A stretch of DNA of 64,000 nucleotides from JBBIOU01 sp037443205 (lineage in GTDB: Bacteria; Bacteroidota; Bacteroidia; Flavobacteriales_D; UBA2798), in assembly GCA_037443205.1 (NCBI GenBank), contig JBBIOU010000012.1:20635-84634 (forward strand). Direction: 5' to 3'. The position numbers were made by a program, and so were the translations under genes. Below, one piece after another: positions 1 through 8,602 of this stretch; the stretch's first letter is position 1, and every line of letters starts with the position of its first letter. The notes under the pieces were generated by a model, which searched no databases, was not told the origin of the DNA, and saw nothing but the letters and a program-made list of their open reading frames with translations.

Positions 1-479
1 AAAATCTAATTGAGGCAGCAAAAGAAATTATTCCTGATTATAGCAACATAGTAATTATGGGTATTGGCTGGGGGCAACAGGAAACAGAATTAAAAAATCT
101 AATTGATAAATATAACTTAAATGAAAATTTTATATTAACAGGTAAAATAAACTTTAATGAAATACCTAACTTTTATAAATGCATGGATTTATACATACAT
201 GCTGCCGAATACGAACCATTTGGTTTTGTTATTGCCGAAGCTATGTTTTCAAAAGTACCCATTATTTCTACAAAGGTTGGCGCTGCAAGAGATATATTGA
301 CACATAAAGAAAGTGCATTCCTCCTAAAATCAAATGAACCGCAAGAAATAGTTAACGCTATCACTTATATGCTAAATATCAATAAAGAAGAAATGGTTAA
401 TATCGCATACAAACTTGCTAAAGAACATTATTCAAAAAATGCTATGTGGACAAAATATAAAGAGCTTTTTTTATCCTAA
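1..479 (+). CDS. Glycosyltransferase family 4, C-terminal part (5' truncated by window edge)
   Basis: The reading frame is open from base 3 with no start, so the gene begins outside the window; the ATG at 57 is internal. What is visible is the C-terminal Rossmann lobe of a GT-B glycosyltransferase. The sugar-nucleotide binding signature EPFGFVIAEAM, an E-x7-E pattern, is followed by the usual glycine/valine turn KVGAARDIL. The family transfers a sugar from an activated donor to a growing glycan at the cytoplasmic face of the membrane. A methyltransferase gene starts 2 bases downstream, so it heads or belongs to the polysaccharide operon that follows. Donor and acceptor cannot be read from sequence. 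Confidence 0.85.
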   Translation, partial: NLIEAAKEIIPDYSNIVIMGIGWGQQETELKNLIDKYNLNENFILTGKINFNEIPNFYKCMDLYIHAAEYEPFGFVIAEAMFSKVPIISTKVGAARDILTHKESAFLLKSNEPQEIVNAITYMLNINKEEMVNIAYKLAKEHYSKNAMWTKYKELFLS

Positions 480-481
480 AA

Positions 482-1381
482 ATGAAATCAAATTTGATGT
501 ATTGTCTTATATGCAACAGTAATAATATGCGTAAATATTATTACCCTGATGTGCATTTTAATGGAAAAATTTTCAGCTATTACGAATGTTTCGATTGTAA
601 ATCTGCCCGAATTGTTCCCATTCCGGATGATGATGATTTTAGCAAAATGTATGGTACTACCGACCACTCTTATCTATTGCAATTAAAAGATACTGACAGA
701 TTAAATTTTGATAAAGCATTATCAAGATACAATCACCAAAATTATCAATTATATTTTTTAAAAAAATTTTATGCCCAGGGCAAAGGGAAAAAACTACTCG
801 ATATAGGCTGTGGCAGTGGGTTTTACATGTATCATGCCACAAAGCTCGGCTATGAATGTACCGGTATAGAATTTAATGAAACGTTTTGTAATCTGCTTTC
901 GCAAAAAACAGATTTACATATTACCACATTTGATAATATTAATAATAAAAAATTTGATTTAATACACTTGGGTCATTTTTTAGAACACACCCCAAATCCT
1001 ACAGAAACAATTCAAGACATTAAGAAGTATGCTCATAAATACACCCTGATAATTATTGATGGTCCGTTAGAAAAAAATGCTTGTTTATCAAGATTCATTA
1101 TTAAATGCGGTTCTAAAATTAAAAGAAAAAAATACAACTCCTATCCACCACAACATATCACATTTACCAACTATCAGTCACAATTATATTTGTTTGAAAA
1201 ATGCGGATTACAAAAAATAAATTATTTTGTTAAAGAACAAATGTTTCCTTTTCCCGAACGCGTAGATATAAAAAAACCTGTTACACTTTTTTTATTTATA
1301 ATAAGCAGATGTTCTATAATTATTTCTAACTTAAACCCCCGTTGGGGAAATATTTTTCACTATGCAGGAAGATTTAAATAA
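482..1381 (+). CDS. Class I SAM-dependent methyltransferase with N-terminal Cys4 knuckle
   Basis: 299 residues. The N-terminus carries two CxxC pairs (CLIC near residue 8, CFDC near 36), which probably bind zinc. A Rossmann methyltransferase domain follows, with the SAM-binding loop LLDIGCGSGFYMYHA near residue 100 and an acidic residue ending strand 2 (GIEFNE). The post-core HLGHFLEH motif resembles Methyltransf_23. Methyltransferases of this architecture are common in bacterial surface-glycan loci and typically modify a sugar or a nucleotide-sugar precursor. It lies 2 bases after one glycosyltransferase and overlaps the next by 20 bases, so it is co-transcribed with them. The substrate is unknown. 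A second protein of the same plan lies at 5819-6697. Confidence 0.85.
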   Translation: MKSNLMYCLICNSNNMRKYYYPDVHFNGKIFSYYECFDCKSARIVPIPDDDDFSKMYGTTDHSYLLQLKDTDRLNFDKALSRYNHQNYQLYFLKKFYAQGKGKKLLDIGCGSGFYMYHATKLGYECTGIEFNETFCNLLSQKTDLHITTFDNINNKKFDLIHLGHFLEHTPNPTETIQDIKKYAHKYTLIIIDGPLEKNACLSRFIIKCGSKIKRKKYNSYPPQHITFTNYQSQLYLFEKCGLQKINYFVKEQMFPFPERVDIKKPVTLFLFIISRCSIIISNLNPRWGNIFHYAGRFK

Positions 1382-2252
1382 ACCGTTAATATCCGTTATT
1401 ATACCGGCATATAATGCCGAAAAATTTATTCATGAAACCTTACAATCAGTATTAAATCAAACTTATACTAATTTTGAAATTATTGTTCTAAATGACGGCT
1501 CGACTGATAAAACAAAAGAAATTGTTGAAAAGTTCCAATTAAGCGACTCGCGTATTAAATTAATAAATAAGGTAAATACAGGCGTTTCGGATACGCGTAA
1601 TCTAGGCATGCAAAAGGCAAACGGTAAGTACATAGCATTGTTAGACGCTGATGATGTTTGGCTACCTGATAATTTAGAAAAAAAAATCAGTGTTTTAGAA
1701 AAGAATCCTGAAATACATTTTGTTTATGGAGATATGTATCTGGCAGATGAAAAATTACAAAACTTACAAGAAGCGGCTAAAGGAAAAAAAGAAATGATTT
1801 TAGAAAATATATTACTTTGGAACGGAGAAGTAATTCCGGGTCCGTGCAGTAATTTATTATTTAAAAAAAGTTGTTTAGATAACAATATTACTTTTAGTCC
1901 GCTTTTAAGCACTATTGCCGATAAACATTTTTCTGCACAATTAGCCAGATATTTTAAAGGATATTACATACCCGAAATATTATGGATATACAGAGTTGTA
2001 AAAGGAAGTATGAGTAAAAGCATGATTGTTATGGAAAAAGACTGTCTGGAAGTGTACAACTTATATAAAAAAAATAATTTCTTTCCAAACAAGAACTTTG
2101 AAAATAAGTGTTTTGCCAATATGTATCTTATTTTAGCGGGAAGCTGGTGGAAAGATGGTAAAAACAAAATAAAAGCAATTAAATATATACTTAAAGCATT
2201 TATTACAAAACCATTATATACACTTAAAAAATTACTTACCAAAATATTTTGA
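1362..2252 (+). CDS. Glycosyltransferase family 2
   Basis: 296 residues of a GT-A fold enzyme. The N-terminal nucleotide-binding strand SVIIPAYNAEKFIHETLQS, the VLNDGSTDKT motif and the metal-binding DADDVW (residues 95-105) are all present. The C-terminus is basic and lacks membrane segments, so the enzyme is probably cytoplasmic or membrane-associated. GT2 enzymes of this size transfer single sugars onto lipid-linked glycan intermediates. The start overlaps the preceding methyltransferase by 20 bases, and its TGA stop overlaps the TTG start of the next glycosyltransferase, so translation may be coupled. Donor specificity cannot be predicted. Confidence 0.9.
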   Translation: MQEDLNKPLISVIIPAYNAEKFIHETLQSVLNQTYTNFEIIVLNDGSTDKTKEIVEKFQLSDSRIKLINKVNTGVSDTRNLGMQKANGKYIALLDADDVWLPDNLEKKISVLEKNPEIHFVYGDMYLADEKLQNLQEAAKGKKEMILENILLWNGEVIPGPCSNLLFKKSCLDNNITFSPLLSTIADKHFSAQLARYFKGYYIPEILWIYRVVKGSMSKSMIVMEKDCLEVYNLYKKNNFFPNKNFENKCFANMYLILAGSWWKDGKNKIKAIKYILKAFITKPLYTLKKLLTKIF

Positions 2253-3484
2253 AAAAGTATAAAAAACATATCATTATTTACACTTTTCAGAGCCTGGAAG
2301 ACCCGCTTTTAAAAGGCTTGATGCTTGAATATTTAATCAGAATAAACAAACAAAGAAATGAACTATTTTTTCATTTAATTACCCACGAACAAAAACAATA
2401 TAAATTTTCAACCTTACGAAAAAAAGACAAGCGTAAAGAATTAGCCGGGCAACATATCAAATGGTATCCGGTAAATTATAAATCGGGCAAATTGTTATTA
2501 CTAAAAAAAATCTACAATTTTATACAGACTTTTATTATTTGTTTATTTATTAAATTTCGATATACCCCGAAAGTCATTGTTGGTTTTTTGCCTATTGCCG
2601 GTGGATACAGCACTATTATCGCTAAAGTACTGCGTTTAAAACTTGTTGTATTTTGTTTTGAACCTCATAGCGAATACATGATTGATTTTAATGTATGGAA
2701 AAAAAATTCTTTAAAATATAAGCTGTTAAAAAAGTTTGAAAAAATGCAAATAAAAAAAGCTTCACACCTTACACTACCTACACAGGCTTCTGTAAATTAC
2801 GCAAATAAAATAAACCCCGATAATAAAAAATACTTATTACCTATATCTGTTGATACCGATTTATTTAAATTTTCTGAAGAAAAAAGAGAGGCATTAAGAA
2901 AAAAATTAAACACAGGCAATAAAATTGTAATTATATACACAGGCAAATTTGGCGGTATTTATTTTAACACCAAACAAATAGCCTCATTATTTAAAAATCT
3001 GCTGGAACATTACAATGATTACTATTTACTTGTAATTACCCCTGATGCTAAAGAAATGAAATCTGATATAACCAAACTTAATATCCCACAACAGAATTAT
3101 AGCATACTTGATGTTGTTCCTTACGAGCAACTGCCGGCATTCATTTCTGCTGCCGATATTGGTTTAATAGCCATACCATCTTACGCATCACAAAAATTCA
3201 GAACACCTGTAAAAACAGCTTTATATTTATCGTGCGGCATACCATATATTGTAAACAAGGGCATTGCCGAAGATGATATGATAGCCCAAAAAGAAAATAT
3301 CGGTATTGTAATAGACGATTTTGATAACATAAATCACCAAAAATTATCAGATGAAATAATAAATATATGCAGGGGAGATATAATAGCTTTAAGAAACAAA
3401 TGTCGTAAAATTGCAGTAGAACAACGAAGTATAAATTTATCCGTCAACATATTGAATGATATTATCAACGATATTATTGCATAA
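2249..3484 (+). CDS. Glycosyltransferase family 4 (GT-B fold), TTG start
   Basis: 411 residues. The N-lobe includes GFLPIAGGYSTIIAKVL and FEPHSEYM. The C-lobe starts with IVIIYTGKFGG near residue 228 and includes PYEQLPAFISAADIGL and the late EDDMIAQKENIG stretch. The canonical E-x7-E is poorly conserved, so this is a divergent GT4. The start is TTG at 2249, overlapping the TGA of the upstream gene as TTGA. The first in-frame ATG would remove about 24 residues including the first beta strand, so I keep the TTG. It belongs to the polysaccharide operon between a GT2 and an epimerase. Confidence 0.8.
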   Translation: MKKYKKHIIIYTFQSLEDPLLKGLMLEYLIRINKQRNELFFHLITHEQKQYKFSTLRKKDKRKELAGQHIKWYPVNYKSGKLLLLKKIYNFIQTFIICLFIKFRYTPKVIVGFLPIAGGYSTIIAKVLRLKLVVFCFEPHSEYMIDFNVWKKNSLKYKLLKKFEKMQIKKASHLTLPTQASVNYANKINPDNKKYLLPISVDTDLFKFSEEKREALRKKLNTGNKIVIIYTGKFGGIYFNTKQIASLFKNLLEHYNDYYLLVITPDAKEMKSDITKLNIPQQNYSILDVVPYEQLPAFISAADIGLIAIPSYASQKFRTPVKTALYLSCGIPYIVNKGIAEDDMIAQKENIGIVIDDFDNINHQKLSDEIINICRGDIIALRNKCRKIAVEQRSINLSVNILNDIINDIIA

Positions 3485-3493
3485 ATTAGCACC

Positions 3494-4408
3494 ATGAATA
3501 TACTCATTACGGGAGGTTTAGGTTTTATTGGCTCGCATTGTGCCGAAAAATTATTTAAAAAAAAACATCATATTACTATAATCACACGTGAATTAAACAT
3601 ACCTCATAATTTAAAAAAAATTAAAAATGATTTAAATATTATTCAAGCTGATTATTCGGATAAAAGAATACTAAATGATATTTTAAATAAAATTGACATA
3701 ATCATTCATACCGCCTGCACAACAGTTCCCGAAAATTCCACCATAAATCCACAATATGATATAGAAACCAATGTTATACCTACCCTAAATTTAATACAAA
3801 GCAGCCTGCATCATTCCATAAAAAAATTTATATTCTTATCCTCCGGAGGTGTAATTTATGGCAACACAAATACTAAATATATTAACGAAAAAACACTGAC
3901 TTATCCCATCTCATCATATGGTATAACAAAACTAATGATAGAAAAATATTTATATATGTACCGTATAATTGAAAATTTTAATTACCTCACGCTGCGCATC
4001 TCAAATGCTTATGGTCCGGGGCAGTTATATAAAAATAATCAGGGCGTTATCAGCAACTGGATTAATAAAGCAAAGTTGAATTTACCTTTAGAGATATGGG
4101 GAAATGAAAAAATTACCAGAGATTACATCTATATTGATGATATCACTGAAGCTATTGAACGTAGTTTAAACCAGAATGTTAAAGGCGAGTATAATATTGG
4201 CAGCGGTAAAGGCACATCACTGATTAGTTTGGCTAAACTCATTATAAAATCAGTATCAAGTAAATCTCAAATAAAAATTATTTCGGATAGCGAGCGAAAA
4301 TTTGACATACTGAGCAATATTTTAGATTATACCGAATTTAATAAGCATACCGGTTGGTTACCTAAAACGAGTCTTGCTGAAGGTATAAAAAAATGTTTGG
4401 AGTATTAA
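3494..4408 (+). CDS. NAD-dependent sugar epimerase/dehydratase (extended SDR family)
   Basis: 304 residues. The N-terminal dinucleotide-binding loop reads ITGGLGFIGSH. The catalytic part has SSGGVIYG, with Ser contributing to catalysis, and YGITK, the Tyr-x3-Lys of extended short-chain dehydrogenases. RDYIYIDDITEAI and YNIGSGKGTSL are typical of UDP-glucose 4-epimerase or dTDP-sugar relatives. It should interconvert or dehydrate an NDP-sugar that feeds the neighbouring glycosyltransferases. The start is ATG 3494, ten bases after the upstream stop. Its 3' end overlaps the convergent membrane-protein gene by 4 bases. The exact sugar is not predictable. Confidence 0.88.
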   Translation: MNILITGGLGFIGSHCAEKLFKKKHHITIITRELNIPHNLKKIKNDLNIIQADYSDKRILNDILNKIDIIIHTACTTVPENSTINPQYDIETNVIPTLNLIQSSLHHSIKKFIFLSSGGVIYGNTNTKYINEKTLTYPISSYGITKLMIEKYLYMYRIIENFNYLTLRISNAYGPGQLYKNNQGVISNWINKAKLNLPLEIWGNEKITRDYIYIDDITEAIERSLNQNVKGEYNIGSGKGTSLISLAKLIIKSVSSKSQIKIISDSERKFDILSNILDYTEFNKHTGWLPKTSLAEGIKKCLEY

Positions 4409-5772
4409 TATTTTTTTGTTTTCCATAGATGTTCAATAATAAACAATCCGCCAACCAAAAAAGGTATAAGCGGAATTTTAAATCGCACCAAGGCGCCAAA
4501 ATTAGACGTTGTTAATCCTACAATAAACGCGAAAAAAACTGAAAATAAAAAACAGTAAAAAAGTAATGGGTTTTTTACTATAAGTTTTATGGCATAAATA
4601 ATTCGGGTTTTAAAAAGTATATAAATGGTAAAAAATAAAATTAAAAAATTCTCAATACCGGCCAGTAATAAAACTACACTCCCGCCCTCCCATATAAATG
4701 GACGAAACAATCCGGCAATGGTAGCTGCCGGAAATAAACGAAATGCTCCGGGTATGGTTCCGTCATAATTTCCTATATCAAAACTTGCTCCACCGTAATA
4801 TGCTTGCTTTAAATCCATTTGTGCTTCGGCAGCTGTTTTAAGTGCATTATCCAAAGAAAATTTATCTAAACTATCGCCTAAACTCATCAATACAACATAA
4901 CTCAATAATCCTAAACCAAAAATAAGCATAGGCATAAACAACATAATAATAAACCCGTTTCTCAGTTTGATTATTCGATTATAAAATATCCATAATAGCG
5001 TGCCCGGAAACAACACCATAAATATATATGGCTTAATCTTTATAATTAAAAACAATCCGATGAGCAGCATAATAATATTGCCGATAGTTTTCTTTTTAAT
5101 GATAAAAACCTGATGTGTATAATATACAACCAAGGCAGTACCATACATGGTAAATGTATCTTTTAATATACCTGTTCCCCAAAATAATAATGAAGGAAAA
5201 TACAATACGGCAAATGCCAATCGGGATTTTATTTCGGGATAGTATCTGTAAAAAAGTCTGTACAATCTCCATACACCACCATATGTTATAAACGAAACTA
5301 AAATAGAGGTAAGCAAATAACTTTTATTAGTTAAAATGGTAAGCGGGCTAATAAGTCTTATTACCATGAAAGTTTTTGAATCGTAAAACAAATAACTGTA
5401 TGGATAACCGGTAGTATCGTCAAATAAAGATCTTATTTCCTGTGTAGGTGCTGAAAACAATACTTTAAAATACGACTCCGGGTCTTTATAAAAAAGATTG
5501 GCCATTGCCATAGATGACTCAAAATATGCCAAAGTATCTCCACCACCGTAATAATAGATATATATTAAACAAAAAACTACTACTCCAAACATTCTGGCAT
5601 ATAAACCCAACATATAATACTGATACTCGGGATACTTATGAATGTTTTTAATTTTTCGGTATGAACCAATTAAAAAAATAATTAATACCAGCAAAGGCAA
5701 TATAGCTACATCCCAAAATTGAACCGTAGTAACCTGCTCGTATTCCCATATTTCTTTAATAACTGTATTCAA
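4405..5772 (-). CDS. Polytopic membrane protein of the polysaccharide locus, function unknown
   Basis: 455 residues with roughly ten hydrophobic segments spread along the chain, so an inner-membrane protein. After the second segment comes the loop YYYGGGDTLAYFESSM (D79), an acidic residue in the first outer loop as in many GT-C enzymes or polymerases. A second conserved-looking stretch is FWGTGILKDTFTMYG. I do not recognise a named family; its position beside glycosyltransferases suggests a Wzy/EpsG-like polymerase or a lipid-linked sugar transferase, which is inference only. The annotated start is TTG at 5772 and no ATG lies nearby, so the N-terminus is uncertain. It is divergent from the methyltransferase at 5819 and convergent with the epimerase. 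Confidence 0.7.
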   Translation of the reverse strand: MNTVIKEIWEYEQVTTVQFWDVAILPLLVLIIFLIGSYRKIKNIHKYPEYQYYMLGLYARMFGVVVFCLIYIYYYGGGDTLAYFESSMAMANLFYKDPESYFKVLFSAPTQEIRSLFDDTTGYPYSYLFYDSKTFMVIRLISPLTILTNKSYLLTSILVSFITYGGVWRLYRLFYRYYPEIKSRLAFAVLYFPSLLFWGTGILKDTFTMYGTALVVYYTHQVFIIKKKTIGNIIMLLIGLFLIIKIKPYIFMVLFPGTLLWIFYNRIIKLRNGFIIMLFMPMLIFGLGLLSYVVLMSLGDSLDKFSLDNALKTAAEAQMDLKQAYYGGASFDIGNYDGTIPGAFRLFPAATIAGLFRPFIWEGGSVVLLLAGIENFLILFFTIYILFKTRIIYAIKLIVKNPLLFYCFLFSVFFAFIVGLTTSNFGALVRFKIPLIPFLVGGLFIIEHLWKTKKY

Positions 5773-5802
5773 AATATAATGCGTATTTATGCGTAAACTT
5801 AC

Positions 5803-5810
5803 TACTTTTA
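5803..5810 (+). promoter_or_regulatory. Possible -7 promoter box before methyltransferase 5819
   Basis: TACTTTTA matches the Bacteroidota -7 consensus TAnnTTTG at all fixed positions but the last. It ends 8 bases before the ATG at 5819 and lies inside the longer reading frame that would begin at 5789, which favours the downstream start. No -33 element is evident. Confidence 0.3.
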
Positions 5811-5818
5811 TAACAAAA

Positions 5819-6697
5819 ATGAGTCAGCCGGATCAATTTCATAAACATTGCTTGGTGTGTCGTAGCACAAAACTTCACACCCTAAGCAAATACCAACATG
5901 CATTTCTTAATCAATGTATCAACTGTCGGTTTATATTTGCGCTAAAAATACCTGGCGAACAGGATTTAACACTCCACTACACCAATTACCCCAGGTATGA
6001 TATACTCTCGCCAATTACTATTAAGCGATACCATCAACTGCTTAATGAATTTGAAAAATACAGACAAACAAATAATATATTAGATATAGGATGCAGCAAT
6101 GGTTATTTTCTTGAAACTGCAAAACAAAGAGGCTGGAATGTATACGGCCAGGAATATGCCGATGAATGTATCGAAATATGTAAAAATAAAGGCATCAATA
6201 TTAAACAGGGATATTTAGAAAATATAAATTTTGAAAATAATTTTTTTGACATAATTACCAGCTTTGAAGTTATTGAGCACATAAATACACCTGTTACACA
6301 TACCCAAACAATCTATCGTATATTAAGAAATGGCGGGCTGTTTTATTTTACTACGCCCAACTTCAACTCTATTAGCCGGAATATTTTAGGTTATAAATGG
6401 AATATTATTGAATACCCCGAACACTTATCATATTTTACTCCCCAAACAATCAAGCATCTGCTTATTCAAAGTAATTTTAAAAAGCTAAAAATCAAAACAA
6501 CCGGCATTAGTCTGTCGCGCATAAAACAAAGCAAATCCAGCTACTCGCACAGCTCTTGTTTAAGTAATAACCCTGATGAAATGTACAGGCAAAAAGCAGA
6601 AAAAAATTTATTTTTTAAAATCCTCAAAGACTCAGTTAACTTTATATTGAACCTGTTTAAAAAAGGCGATACCATTAAAGGTTATTTTGTAAAATAA
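5819..6697 (+). CDS. Class I SAM-dependent methyltransferase with N-terminal Cys4 knuckle
   Basis: 292 residues from the preferred ATG at 5819; an in-frame ATG at 5789 would add ten residues. The N-terminus has HCLVC and QCINC, two CxxC pairs about 20 residues apart and probably zinc-binding. The SAM loop NILDIGCSNGYFLE and the SFEVIEHINTP and YFTTPNFNS motifs follow, placing it in the Methyltransf_23 group. It shares its plan with the methyltransferase at 482 and flanks the same polysaccharide genes, so it probably methylates a glycan or glycan precursor. It ends 4 bases from the convergent rlmH gene. Confidence 0.85.
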   Translation: MSQPDQFHKHCLVCRSTKLHTLSKYQHAFLNQCINCRFIFALKIPGEQDLTLHYTNYPRYDILSPITIKRYHQLLNEFEKYRQTNNILDIGCSNGYFLETAKQRGWNVYGQEYADECIEICKNKGINIKQGYLENINFENNFFDIITSFEVIEHINTPVTHTQTIYRILRNGGLFYFTTPNFNSISRNILGYKWNIIEYPEHLSYFTPQTIKHLLIQSNFKKLKIKTTGISLSRIKQSKSSYSHSSCLSNNPDEMYRQKAEKNLFFKILKDSVNFILNLFKKGDTIKGYFVK

Positions 6698-6701
6698 AAC
6701 C

Positions 6702-7166
6702 TTAATGATGATATTTTTCACCTTTTAAAATAGTAAAAGCTCTGTATAGTTGCTCTGCAAAAATTAAACGAACCATTTGGTGCGTAAAAGTCATTCTAGA
6801 CAAACTAATCATTTCATTAGCCCTGCTATAAGTATCGGGGCTAAACCCATAAGCACCTCCTATAATAAAAACAACACGTTTTATGCCGGCATTTTGTTTT
6901 TTGTTAATAAAATCGGCAAATTGTATAGAATTTAATTGCTTGCCTTTTTCGTCCAACAAAACAATGTAATCAGAATCCTTTAATTGTTTGATTATCTGCT
7001 CATATTCTCTTTGGGTGGCTTGCATATTATTTGTTGTACTTTTAACATCGGCAAGCTCAGTATATTCTATTGAATTATAATGTTTTATACGGCTTAAATA
7101 GTTATTTATGCCTTCTAAAAGATACGCATCCCGTGTTTTTCCGACTGTTACTAACTTTATTTTCAT
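6702..7166 (-). CDS. rlmH: 23S rRNA (pseudouridine1915-N3)-methyltransferase RlmH
   Basis: 154 residues, the usual family length. The SPOUT-fold C-terminal signature is intact: FIIGGAYGFSP forms the SAM-binding knot loop, ISLSRMTFTHQMVRLIFAEQ is the diagnostic helix, and the chain ends YRA..ILKGEKYHH. RlmH acts as a homodimer on the 70S ribosome, methylating pseudouridine 1915 in helix 69. As far as I recall, rlmH next to a DUF4783 gene and nadC is a recurrent order in Bacteroidota. The ATG is at 7166. Confidence 0.97.
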   Translation of the reverse strand: MKIKLVTVGKTRDAYLLEGINNYLSRIKHYNSIEYTELADVKSTTNNMQATQREYEQIIKQLKDSDYIVLLDEKGKQLNSIQFADFINKKQNAGIKRVVFIIGGAYGFSPDTYSRANEMISLSRMTFTHQMVRLIFAEQLYRAFTILKGEKYHH

Positions 7167-7192
7167 CGTTTATAATTTATGGTGCTTTTTTA

Positions 7193-7200
7193 TATTTTTG
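7193..7200 (+). promoter_or_regulatory. Candidate -7 promoter box for the DUF4783 gene
   Basis: TATTTTTG fits TAnnTTTG exactly and lies 81 bases before the ATG at 7282, in the gap between divergent genes. No clear TTG is seen at the -33 distance. A leader of about 75 nucleotides would follow. Confidence 0.35.
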
Positions 7201-7281
7201 CATAATACAAATAATTGTTAATAAAACATAAGTTTTATGGCAAGATATTTGCAAAGTTAATAATCATTAATACGCATTAAA

Positions 7282-7665
7282 ATGAAAACACTGATTATCT
7301 CAACGCTTTTTGCCATAGCTGCATTAGCAGTAAAAGCTCAAACCGATATTACCGACCAGGTTGCAGGCCTTTTAAAAACCGGTAATATCAAAGAGCTGGC
7401 TAAACATCTTACAGATAATGTGGATTTAGCTGTTGGTGATTATGACGATATTGCCAGTAAAGCCCAGTCCGAACAAATTTTAAAAAAGTTTTTCGACAAA
7501 AATCAACCGAAAAACTTTACCATTAAACACAAAGGCAAAACAAGTTTGGGAGTAGAATATCGTATAGGCGAACTCGAAACTTCAGGAGGTAACTTTCGGG
7601 TTACTTTTAATCTGAAAGCCGTTGGTGACACCTACCAAATTAATCTCTTCAGAGTCGAAAATTAA
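7282..7665 (+). CDS. DUF4783 domain-containing exported protein
   Basis: 127 residues. An N-terminal signal peptide (MKTLIISTLFAIAALAVKAQ) suggests export to the periplasm. The mature part is a small alpha+beta domain of the NTF2-like kind, with helix VAGLLKTGNIKELAKHL followed by strands around FRVTFNLKAV, and fits DUF4783. No enzyme residues can be assigned. It sits between rlmH on the opposite strand and nadC, and is closed by a strong intrinsic terminator, so it is probably a single-gene unit. Function unknown. Confidence 0.85.
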   Translation: MKTLIISTLFAIAALAVKAQTDITDQVAGLLKTGNIKELAKHLTDNVDLAVGDYDDIASKAQSEQILKKFFDKNQPKNFTIKHKGKTSLGVEYRIGELETSGGNFRVTFNLKAVGDTYQINLFRVEN

Positions 7666-7694
7666 TTAGTTTTAAATAAATATCATGACCTTCG

Positions 7695-7721
7695 GGCACG
7701 CAAAAAAGCGTGCCTTTTTTT
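7695..7721 (+). terminator. Intrinsic terminator after the DUF4783 gene
   Basis: A perfect 7-bp stem, GGCACGC (7695-7701) and GCGTGCC (7708-7714), with an A6 loop is followed by seven T. It separates the DUF4783 gene from nadC. Confidence 0.9.
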
Positions 7722-7756
7722 ATGCGCAATTATTTAGCCAACTGCCTTATTATTTA

Positions 7757-7764
7757 TAGTTTTG
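7757..7764 (+). promoter_or_regulatory. -7 promoter box of nadC, 4 bases from the start codon
   Basis: TAGTTTTG matches TAnnTTTG exactly. Only four bases separate it from the nadC ATG, so transcription would begin at or next to the start codon and give a leaderless mRNA. No good -33 element is visible. Confidence 0.5.
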
Positions 7765-7768
7765 CCTG

Positions 7769-8602
7769 ATGAATCTGAATGAATTTATTCAAGCCGCACT
7801 TGCCGAAGATGTTGGCAGCGGAGATCACACTTCGATGGCCTGCATAAACACCAATGTTGAAAGCAGTGCTAAACTTTTGATTAAAGAAGATGGAATTATT
7901 GCCGGAATAGAAATTGCCCGCGAAATATTTAAACAGGTAGATGACAACTTGGTATTTAAACAAATAATAAATGATGGACAACAAGTTAAAAAAGGTGATA
8001 TCGCATTTTATGTATCCGGCTCGCCTATCAGCATTTTAACAGCCGAAAGAGTTGTGCTCAATATTATGCAACGCATGAGCGGAATTGCCACACAAACCAA
8101 CTTACTGGTAAACGAATTAAAAGGTTTACAAACCAAAATACTCGACACCCGAAAAACCACTCCTTTATTGCGTTTTATAGAAAAACAAGCCGTAAAAATT
8201 GGCGGGGGGTATAACCATAGATTTGGCCTGTATGACATGATTTTGATAAAAGATAATCACATTGACTTTAGCGGGGGTATAAAAAAAGCCATAGAAAACA
8301 CACAAGCCTATCTCTTAAATAATAATCTGAATTTAAAAATAGAAATTGAAACCAGAAACATTGACGAAGTAATGCAAGTTTTAAACATCGGTGGTGTTCA
8401 CAGAATTATGCTTGATAATTATGATATTGATACACTTGCAAAGGCTGTAAAATTAATAGGAGGAAAATACGAAACCGAAGCATCTGGCGGAATAACCCTC
8501 AATAACATTCGTCAGTATGCCGAAACCGGTGTAAATTATATCTCTGTAGGCTCTATAACACATTCAGTAAAATGCTTAGATCTTAGTTTAAAGGCATGTT
8601 GA
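7769..8602 (+). CDS. nadC: Nicotinate-nucleotide pyrophosphorylase (carboxylating)
   Basis: 277 residues, full length. NadC converts quinolinate and PRPP to nicotinate mononucleotide, CO2 and PPi in de novo NAD synthesis. Diagnostic segments are all present: EDVGSGDHTS at the N-terminus, ILDTRKTTPLLR (quinolinate and PRPP contacts), KIGGGYNHRFGLYDMILIKDNH, IEIETRN, IMLDN and EASGGITLNNI, closing the barrel with ISVGSITHS. The start at 7769 is supported by family alignment of the N-terminal helix. Its 3' end overlaps the YihY-type gene by 7 bases. Confidence 0.97.
   Translation: MNLNEFIQAALAEDVGSGDHTSMACINTNVESSAKLLIKEDGIIAGIEIAREIFKQVDDNLVFKQIINDGQQVKKGDIAFYVSGSPISILTAERVVLNIMQRMSGIATQTNLLVNELKGLQTKILDTRKTTPLLRFIEKQAVKIGGGYNHRFGLYDMILIKDNHIDFSGGIKKAIENTQAYLLNNNLNLKIEIETRNIDEVMQVLNIGGVHRIMLDNYDIDTLAKAVKLIGGKYETEASGGITLNNIRQYAETGVNYISVGSITHSVKCLDLSLKAC

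Noticed and set aside
1..6697. Defence or mobile-element cargo in the polysaccharide locus
   Set aside because: All frames are ordinary glycan enzymes; there is no transposase, integrase, nuclease or repeat boundary.
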